A stretch of DNA of 52,731 bases from a virus, in IMG/VR virus record IMGVR_UViG_3300050343_000104, positions 1 to 52,731 of that record. The stretch is one strand, 5' to 3'. Made by a program: the position numbers and the translations under genes. The number at the start of each line of letters is the position of its first letter. Within the stretch, counting starts at the first letter, position 1. Positions 47,201 through 52,731 of the stretch are shown one piece after another. The notes under the pieces are model-generated. The model saw only the letters and a program-made list of their open reading frames with translations, did not search any database and was not told the origin of the DNA.

Positions 47201-48558
47201 TACAGGATAGACTAGAAAAACCTGTGGGTAAAGCAGTAACATTTTTTACTAAGTTACTTTATGATAAAATACCCAAAGAAGCAGCTAATGTTATTGGAGG
47301 TAGAGATGTATACAAGAGTGCAGCGGAGGCTAGATTGATTAGCATTGTTATAAATGAGTTTAAAAAGAACACTGTAAACAGAGCAGGAGAGAAAACTATT
47401 AACGATGTTGAAGATATTATATTTAACCGTGGCGGTTTAAGGTTATTGACTTTAGCTACCGATTTAGGTGTGGCTGATAGCAAACAAGGTATTGCTGGGG
47501 CTATAGACGAGGGTAAAGTTGCAGACTACGGAGATTGGGATAAAGCATTCGATGATAGCCCTGTAAAAATGGATGTTGACGGTATGTTTAGAGTATCATC
47601 TTTATTAGGCGACTCAGGGCGTATGGCACAAGCTATGGAACAAGTTGCTGAGTTTTGGAAAGATAATATAGGTAATTCTCCTATAGAGAACTTTAAAAAG
47701 CTACCAAGTTTAGTTGATAACATCGTTGCAGATATGTTAAACATATCCGAGAACGTACTTACAGCTCGTTCAGGGAACTTAAACAAAGATGACTATACAA
47801 ATGCTTTAAAAGGAATTACAAAGCCGTATGCAGTCTTTAAAGTTGAAGGTAAAGAAGTACGAGTAGCTCCTGAATTTGCAGGAGAACTTGAAAATAGATT
47901 AAGAAACGAGGGTAAATCATTTGAAAGATTTGCTGATCAGAATATATTACAAACTTTATTTAAGTTTCTACCGAAATTATCTGCTGACGATTATCGTTAT
48001 GCTGACAGAACTAAAGGTAGATACTCAGGTAAAGCTACAGGCGTGCCTAAAAACTTAGTTAAGCTTACATACTCAGGACTTGAAAGAGGCACTACAGGTA
48101 TGGGCAACATGAAAGCTCGAGTAAGCAAAGTTGCTTACAAAGATGTACTAGCTGCTATGGGTGGATTCGTTAACCCCGATGGAGGGGTTAGTAAATTAGC
48201 TAACGTAAGCGGTAGAACACCAGAGGGTCAAACATTACTAGGAGTTATTAAATTAATGAATAGAATGATTACCAACGATATCAGTAGAAATTCTAATATG
48301 GGATTAGACCCTATGACTGTACAAGATATTGCTGCAGGTAAGAATGACTTAATGATGTCGTTGAAAAGCGCTCTGCAAAACCTATGCAAGTTAACTAGAT
48401 CCTGCAGCTTACAAGCTTTATTGAATAGATACTTTGCTGAAAACCCAAAAGCTACTTACATACAGCAAATAGATCATATATTCAATGCAGTACTAAAGAA
48501 CATGGTGGGTGATCACCTAGCTGGTATATTTAACTATGATGTTCGTGACTTACATTAA
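44212..48558 (+). CDS. Giant polyvalent virion protein with zincin motif (1448 aa, C-terminus frameshifted)
   Basis: Multi-domain ejected or internal protein. Start MIKYLIEGIVETFDSQEEAN; a Gly/Ala-rich membrane-active region at about residues 245-410 (ALQSAPSVAQSMIPYIGIAS, then GAAIVGAFMGGKMTGAGAA); a zincin domain with VLNTGAHEFLHFALKNIF (HEFLH at residues 617-621, nt 46060-46074); a long charged helical part (Glu/Lys repeats, 830-900); and a C-terminal globular part (RSNMGLDPMTVQDIAAGKND). The stop at 48556 follows a frameshift. The protein is expected to continue to about 48853 in another frame (see next entry). Polyvalent proteins of this type are injected with phage DNA to protect or prepare it. 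Confidence 0.7.
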   Translation: MIKYLIEGIVETFDSQEEANAYIAALGPGVSVQLVDDDTDKDNNEMTTDDTILNPDFRQDAAKGADVVSGPQPAQDTGLTSEDGSLDLPPVETFNIDGREVTKKEFDAYSKKQEETEDEVKTMDNYFSDTWTGFFASGKAALGSQARVPTFLNELAYSTVGNLFLSDEEKEMMSSLDPKIKQTILNAQANASSPLGSLAQAGLEYYEEAKIAEKELRSKMEQFDTTILEDLGNGNIVRGLQRASSSALQSAPSVAQSMIPYIGIASIAAGAAAEASAEAQEEGKDINLKTMLYAGTKGAAEGVLETVTRGIAKGMFKSLTGKSKRFIDKSVKEVVGGIMKDAGKEGGSEGMTEVINVIAENIYLGKETGVLEGVKRVGEAAIVGAFMGGKMTGAGAARSVLFNTVQTNKVDKKLDQSEFDSLKNSFDLETGVDQNIVDLVEIRGALGIIENKAKKEVRTEQITQEEADEIVSNFKEIETATRQTKAAKIEKELQPEIVENLARKNKLIKQIKEIDDSTLSAPLKEKVDLLDTLIKKGTIASVTNRNLKNVKKVAEGFKDVEIKEVDNKEAIEIASKVSNKTKESTGYGFIYQEDGVSKIVINKDEVATDDVLNTGAHEFLHFALKNIFKAANTDATYETLATSVGDLLASSELVGDTQRFNQRLEDYQADFEKGNISAGQLFEEQLVVLSEAMLDGEFDIKKNPSIMANLKDLARKLLSVIGVKAKFNSDEDVLNFIKDYNRSISKGKFTLGQKRLIKEGAKGKLITKGKTKNKKEAVKQSMSKKMDRLMNQQEALVSMEGILDAAELDIMKQENQQKIDELKVKEGGISKLTTAKKASKEPMTLEEADEAYEDALEAWNEAPDNDALEAEVEKALKAVAVAKERFDEGMEAPVEVKAEEKSTAKPVREKKDRSTKRYTLTDEAKAKVEPLIEEAQAMNKELRAEEKRLNDERIAKIRATPESEMSRTEQANAVLQAKANPIRLDKSVKLQRLETEIQDRLEKPVGKAVTFFTKLLYDKIPKEAANVIGGRDVYKSAAEARLISIVINEFKKNTVNRAGEKTINDVEDIIFNRGGLRLLTLATDLGVADSKQGIAGAIDEGKVADYGDWDKAFDDSPVKMDVDGMFRVSSLLGDSGRMAQAMEQVAEFWKDNIGNSPIENFKKLPSLVDNIVADMLNISENVLTARSGNLNKDDYTNALKGITKPYAVFKVEGKEVRVAPEFAGELENRLRNEGKSFERFADQNILQTLFKFLPKLSADDYRYADRTKGRYSGKATGVPKNLVKLTYSGLERGTTGMGNMKARVSKVAYKDVLAAMGGFVNPDGGVSKLANVSGRTPEGQTLLGVIKLMNRMITNDISRNSNMGLDPMTVQDIAAGKNDLMMSLKSALQNLCKLTRSCSLQALLNRYFAENPKATYIQQIDHIFNAVLKNMVGDHLAGIFNYDVRDLH

Positions 48559-48853
48559 GAAAAACGACCCTGATAGTCTTGCGGACGTATGCTAAAGCTT
48601 ACGACTACCGATGGGGTAAGTTTTTTAAGTATGTACAAGAGGATACATTAGTTTTAGTAATCTGCTATAGAGGAAATATCTGTTAACAAACAAGCTTGAC
48701 GCACCTATGTTAGAAAACTTTTTTGTATTGTACGCTAGAGCTCTTAAGAATAAACAATATGAAGGAGCTAAAAACAATACTCTTTTATTTGATCTTGTAA
48801 GTAAAACAGTAGGTCCTGAAGTATTAATAGACTTAGGTTTTAGATTGCGTTAA
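48559..48853 (+). pseudogene. C-terminal tail of the giant protein, in broken frames
   Basis: After TAA at 48556 the coding pattern continues in other frames: VTYIKKNDPDSLA, then TYAKAYDYRWGKFFKYVQED, then EEISVNKQA and LDAPMLENFFVLYARALKNK with EVLIDLGFRLR, ending at a double TAA near 48851-48856. At least four indels lie between 48545 and 48700. This is consistent with a locally poor consensus. Joined, it would add about 100 residues to the 1448-residue product. Confidence 0.55.
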
Positions 48854-48865
48854 TAAAAAGATAAA

Positions 48866-49718
48866 ATGAGCTTTATAGAAGTAAAAGGAGAAAATGGTAA
48901 CTATGAAACCATATCTTCGCCTTTGAACATCGACACTATAAAGAAATTAGCTAAAGGCGAAAAGCTTGATCCAGCTAAAATTAAGGAGATTGGCGATACA
49001 TGTTTGACGACGCTAATAGATATGTTGAAATTATGATTAGCTCATATAGATCGATTAGTAAATTCAAATCAAAAGTCAAGAGCTGATAGCTGATATTCAT
49101 ACTATGGCTCAGGGCCAATTAACTCCTATTAGAAAATTATCTAACTTAGGTACTGTTTATAAGTTTGAGGGCGAAGGTAAAAAAATTCTAGAACATTTTA
49201 GAGCATGTCGAATCCGTAGTTAATACAGAATAAACTAGTTAGATACGCTGAAGGTAAAATCAACGAAGCTCAACTTAGAGAATATTTAGGTAATCAAAAA
49301 GTAAATATTATACCTAAAGAAGCAGATCCTAAATTAGAGAGTAGGAACTGAAAAAGAAAAAGTACACGAAGCTAAAGTTAAGAAGATATTAGCAGACCTA
49401 GACCGCGAAACTTATGATGCAGAAGCTAGACGTACTGAATTAGAGAACAAAGCTAAAGCTGAAAACTCGAACCAAGCTTTAATAAAGCAATGGATCGTAC
49501 TCCTGATACCGAAAGGAAAGGTATTAGTGTGCTTGATTTTGACGATACATTAGCTAGAACAAATAGCAATGTATTATATACAATGCCTAACGGTACAACT
49601 GGAAAACTAACAGCTGAGCAGTTTGCTAAGGACGGAGACATGAATGTCCTCTAGAAGGCGCTGAGTGGGATTTTAGTGAGTTTATTCAGGTAAAGTCGTA
49701 GATGGCAAGAAAGGTCCT
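48866..49718 (+). pseudogene. N-terminal part of the second giant protein, in broken frames
   Basis: ATG at 48866 starts MSFIEVKGENGNYETISSPL, followed by at least six indels (near 49005, 49075, 49205-49235, 49345, 49480 and 49650-49690). The joined product includes DANRYVEIMISSYRSISKFK, LTPIRKLSNLGTVYKFEGEG and a HAD phosphatase start GISVLDFDDTLARTNSNVLY (DxD at nt 49534-49543). The reading continues in frame at 49719 with the catalytic remainder. The whole gene would be 48866-52460, about 1,190 residues. Confidence 0.6.
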
Positions 49719-52460
49719 TTGTTTGAAAAAACAAAAGACCTTGTATCTAAGTTCGGTAATGAAAATGTTTTCATACTAACAGCTAGACCTGCTAATTCAA
49801 AATATGCTATACATGAATTTTTGAGCGGTCTTGGTCTTGATATTCCTTTACAGAATATTACAGGGCTTGCTGATTCAAATCCTCAGGCTAAAGGTGATTG
49901 GATAACAAGTAAAGCAGCTGAAGGCTATAATGATTTCTTTTTTGCTGATGACCATATTAAGAATGTAACATCTGTTAACAAAGCAATAAAGAAAGCTAAG
50001 GTTAAAGGTAAAACTGTTGTTGCTGATCCTAATATAATGTACTCCCTTAAAACAAAAGGGCAACCTCAGATGATAAAAGATTTAGTCGATGTATTCGATA
50101 TGGACGGGGAAGGCCAAACTTTGTTAGACAAAGCCGCTAGAACACTTGACTTGCAATGGAATATGTTGTATCAAGATTTAACAGGTGTTGATGCAGACAT
50201 TGAATTTAACGAGGTTGAAGCACAAAAGCTTGGAGACGAGGTTAGTAAAGGATTTAAAGCTAGGTTTAAATCTATTATGCGAGGTTACTTAGTTGAATCT
50301 GGAGCTGATGATTTCTTAGGTTTACTTTACAGAACATTGCCAAAAGGTAAGAAAGGTGAGGCTATGATGAAGTTGTATGAAGAAAACTTATTAAAGCCAT
50401 TTGCTATTGCCTCAAGAGAAATTGAAAAGGCTAGGATTAAAATGGCTAAGCGTTATAGAGATATAAAAGTTAATAACGGAATTAGTGATAAAGTTTTAAA
50501 TGGTAAGGTAACATTAAAAACAGAAAGTGGTAAAGACATAACTTATACTAGTGAAGACGCAGTAAGAGTTTATATGTGGAGAAAGCAAGGTATTAAAGTA
50601 CCTGGTTTATCTGAGCAAAATGAATTAGACTTAGCTGAACATGTAAAACAAAGTGATGAGTTATATCGTTTCACGCTTAACCTTATGGCTAAGACATTGC
50701 CGGAAGAGTTCGCTGATCCTAGTAAAAACTGGGTTACAGGAAGCTTGAAGACAGATTACCTTGAAGGTATTAATAAAGCTAAAAGGAAAGAAGCGCTTAG
50801 ATTCTGGAGTAAAGGAATTGAGACTATATTTTCTGAAAGCAATATGAATAAGCTAAGAGTACAACATGGTACTAAGTATGTTTCTGCACTACAGAATTCT
50901 ATAGAAAGAATGAAGACTGGTAGAAACAGCTCGCAAAGTTTAGATAGCGACACTAAAGTTATGTTACAATTTATATCCGGTGCGGTAGGAAACATTATGT
51001 TCCTTAACACTAGATCAGCTGGTTTACAATTACTTTCAGCAACTAACTTTATGGCTGCAGGCGATAACACTTGGGGTAAAAGTTTAAAGACTATATTTAC
51101 TAAGATGCCTACCCTTGCTAAAGATTATAAGATGTTGATGAACACTGATTTTCTTTTAGACAGACGTAATGCACTTAAGATGGACGTTAACGATTCTGAT
51201 ATTGCTCGTATTGCTGAAGGAAAAGGATTACAAGGTAAGCTAGCAAGATTCTTGCAGTGGGGATATGTCTTTACACAAGCAGCGGATTCAAGAGCTATTG
51301 CACTTGGTGGAGCAGTTTACTATAGAAATGCATACGATAAACTTATAAAGCAAGGGGTTGATCCTAAAGCAGCAAAAGAGCAAGCTCTATTAGATACAAC
51401 AGAACACGCACAGAGCTCACAACAATCAAGTAGAGCAGATAAGATAAGCAAGCAACAAGCGAGCACATCTGGGAGGCTTATGTTGGCTTTTGCTAATACT
51501 CCAATGCAATACAATCGTTTAGTTCAAAAGTCTTATTTAGATCTTGTAAATGGCCGTGGTAGCAAAGGTAAAAACTTTTACAACATAGCTTATTACGGAT
51601 TAGCTCAAAACTTATTGTTTACAGTAGCTCAAGGAGCAATGCTTACTGCGGTATACGGAACATTGTTCGGTGATGACGAAGAGGAAGATAAGTTAGACTA
51701 CAATAAAAAAGTAGGAATTGCTAATGGAGTGCTAAGTAGTTGGTTAAGAGGTATGGGTATATGGGGTAACGGTCTTAATGCTTTGAAACAAACCTTTATG
51801 AATATACATAAAGAAAGTAAAAAGAAAAGACCTGAGTATGATGTTGCTGCTATTAAAGGCCTAACTAGTATTATGCCTGCGGTAGGAAGTAAGATATCAA
51901 AAATATATGCAACTACAAAGGCTATTGATTACAATAAGGATTTCTTATTTGATGTTAATGAAGGTAATGTATTTAAAAACTACGCTAAGATGCCAGGAGT
52001 TATTGCTCTAGGGCAAACAGCTGCATTGTTTAATATACCTTTAGACAGAGCACAAAGAAAGATTGCTAACCTCATCGATGCCGTAAATTACGCTCAGAGT
52101 GATTTAACTAAAACAGGCGGTCTATTATTCGGTCATTCACTGTGGACACTGCAAAGCGATGAGGAAAAAGAGGCTGATTATGAGGAGCAAAAAGCACGTA
52201 GAAAAATAATTAAAGCAGAAAATAAAAAACCAGAAAAAAAGAAAGATTTAAACTTAGTCAAAATAACAAAGCCTGAGCTTAAAAAGCTTAAAAAGCAAGA
52301 ACAAATAGATATATTATATAATAAATTTAAACTAACTAAAACACAAATAAATAAACTTACTAAAGAAGAAGACAGAATTAATAAAATAATTTCATTAGAA
52401 TCTTTGGAAAAAAGTAAAAAAACAAAAGAATCATTTTTAATAGGACCTAAAAATAAATAA
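49719..52460 (+). CDS. Second giant polyvalent virion protein, HAD domain then helical part (913 aa)
   Basis: Residues about 14-110 complete a HAD-superfamily phosphatase domain: NVFILTARPANSKYAIHEFL (motif II-like LTARP), GLADSNPQAKGDWITSKAAE (motif III Lys) and NDFFFADDHIKNVTSVNKAI (motif IV DD). The rest is helical: long KVFL-type cores, DLQWNMLYQDLTGVDADIEF and QQSSRADKISKQQASTSGRL, GRLMLAFANTPMQYNRLVQK, and a membrane-active region LLFTVAQGAMLTAVYGTLFG (about 640-660), then a Lys-rich C-terminus. An end-healing or nucleotide-phosphatase role for the HAD domain after ejection is inferred. Confidence 0.66.
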   Translation: MFEKTKDLVSKFGNENVFILTARPANSKYAIHEFLSGLGLDIPLQNITGLADSNPQAKGDWITSKAAEGYNDFFFADDHIKNVTSVNKAIKKAKVKGKTVVADPNIMYSLKTKGQPQMIKDLVDVFDMDGEGQTLLDKAARTLDLQWNMLYQDLTGVDADIEFNEVEAQKLGDEVSKGFKARFKSIMRGYLVESGADDFLGLLYRTLPKGKKGEAMMKLYEENLLKPFAIASREIEKARIKMAKRYRDIKVNNGISDKVLNGKVTLKTESGKDITYTSEDAVRVYMWRKQGIKVPGLSEQNELDLAEHVKQSDELYRFTLNLMAKTLPEEFADPSKNWVTGSLKTDYLEGINKAKRKEALRFWSKGIETIFSESNMNKLRVQHGTKYVSALQNSIERMKTGRNSSQSLDSDTKVMLQFISGAVGNIMFLNTRSAGLQLLSATNFMAAGDNTWGKSLKTIFTKMPTLAKDYKMLMNTDFLLDRRNALKMDVNDSDIARIAEGKGLQGKLARFLQWGYVFTQAADSRAIALGGAVYYRNAYDKLIKQGVDPKAAKEQALLDTTEHAQSSQQSSRADKISKQQASTSGRLMLAFANTPMQYNRLVQKSYLDLVNGRGSKGKNFYNIAYYGLAQNLLFTVAQGAMLTAVYGTLFGDDEEEDKLDYNKKVGIANGVLSSWLRGMGIWGNGLNALKQTFMNIHKESKKKRPEYDVAAIKGLTSIMPAVGSKISKIYATTKAIDYNKDFLFDVNEGNVFKNYAKMPGVIALGQTAALFNIPLDRAQRKIANLIDAVNYAQSDLTKTGGLLFGHSLWTLQSDEEKEADYEEQKARRKIIKAENKKPEKKKDLNLVKITKPELKKLKKQEQIDILYNKFKLTKTQINKLTKEEDRINKIISLESLEKSKKTKESFLIGPKNK

Positions 52461-52479
52461 ACTACTTTAAACTAAAACT

Positions 52480-52647
52480 ATGGATATAAGCGATTTGAAA
52501 ATGGGATTATTAAACGCTAGTGCTTTAGCTGTATCAATGTCTCAAATCGATAATGTATTAAAAATAACTCTATTAATTGTTTCAATTGGTTATACCCTAA
52601 GCAAATGGCACGGAGTTGTAAAAAACAAAAAAAACAAAAAAAAATAA
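52480..52647 (+). CDS. Small membrane protein, possible holin (55 aa)
   Basis: Frame from ATG at 52480 to TAA at 52645. MDISDLKMGLLNASALAVSM, then one hydrophobic segment at about residues 26-40 (NVLKITLLIVSIGYTLSKW), then a Lys-rich tail. Single-segment proteins with this layout ('ALAVS...i...LKi.LLivSIGYT..KW') recur in marine phages and resemble small holins or pinholins. A second lysis protein or an anti-holin to the one at 21064 is possible. Confidence 0.6.
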   Translation: MDISDLKMGLLNASALAVSMSQIDNVLKITLLIVSIGYTLSKWHGVVKNKKNKKK

Positions 52648-52649
52648 CT

Positions 52650-52731
52650 ATGACTGATCTAAAACAAAAATCAAAATTTAAAAAGCTACTTATATGGTTA
52701 ATGAGCAAATGGAACTCATTACTTTATTTAT
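52650..52731 (+). CDS. Partial small protein at the right edge
   Basis: Starts at ATG 52650, 2 bp after the previous stop, and reads MTDLKQKSKFKKLLIWLMSK, then WNSLLYL, where it leaves the window. Basic N-terminus and amphipathic or membrane-like helix; too short to identify. Confidence 0.45.
   Translation, partial: MTDLKQKSKFKKLLIWLMSKWNSLLYL

Noticed and set aside
44212-52460. Virion RNA polymerase within the giant proteins
   Set aside because: I looked for the double-psi barrel metal motif (DxDxD type) and did not find it; the only acidic motif cluster is the HAD site.
1-52731. CRISPR array, insertion sequence or integrase
   Set aside because: No regularly spaced direct repeats, transposase or recombinase motifs were found on either strand by eye.

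Overview
The window is an AT-rich fragment of a tailed double-stranded DNA phage, probably one with a podovirus-like virion that infects a Bacteroidota (Flavobacteriia-like) host. The reasons are: a complete set of large terminase, portal, major capsid, connector and internal virion proteins; relatives of these types are familiar to me from marine Bacteroidota phages and, more loosely, from crAss-like phages; translation starts have A-rich leaders and little Shine-Dalgarno signal; and one exported protein has a signal peptide of the type ending in LFA-QK. Both ends run through open genes, so the piece is incomplete. No replication genes, RNA polymerase, integrase or lysogeny genes are seen here.

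Region 1 (1-7215, minus strand) is an accessory or early region of about 23 small, compact genes, most of unknown function; a Gp88-domain protein and a KTSC-domain protein can be recognised. It is punctuated by nine near-identical, fixed-spacing minus-strand elements (TTGCAGAY....TACG, ten bases, AGATAATA), each just upstream of a gene or short gene cluster. I read these as phage-specific early promoters.

Region 2 (7447-52731, plus strand) is the late region. It starts at a divergent promoter zone. First come five or six modular tail or head fibre genes (7798-16946). Next are a phage chaperonin pair (groEL with frameshifts, groES) and a run of small virion or lysis genes: M15 peptidase, basic proteins, holin, zincin, exported protein. 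Then comes the DNA-packaging and head module (terminase, portal, scaffold-like protein, major capsid), then connector and tail proteins (32760-41408), and last internal virion or ejected proteins, including two giant multi-domain polypeptides with a zincin motif and a HAD phosphatase domain (44212-52460). Four plus-strand copies of a second 35-bp element (GTAGNTTT...ACGTGTAATTATATAATA) lie before the fibre operon, groEL and a connector operon, and, unexpectedly, inside the early region at 5753. There it would drive a structured RNA and an antisense transcript against the early genes.

Several genes are broken by single-base indels (groEL four times, terL once, about ten in 48.5-49.7 kb, two small early genes), and one 1,645-residue virion protein carries two in-frame stops. 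Most of this looks like uncorrected sequencing or assembly error, though real decay cannot be excluded from the sequence alone.
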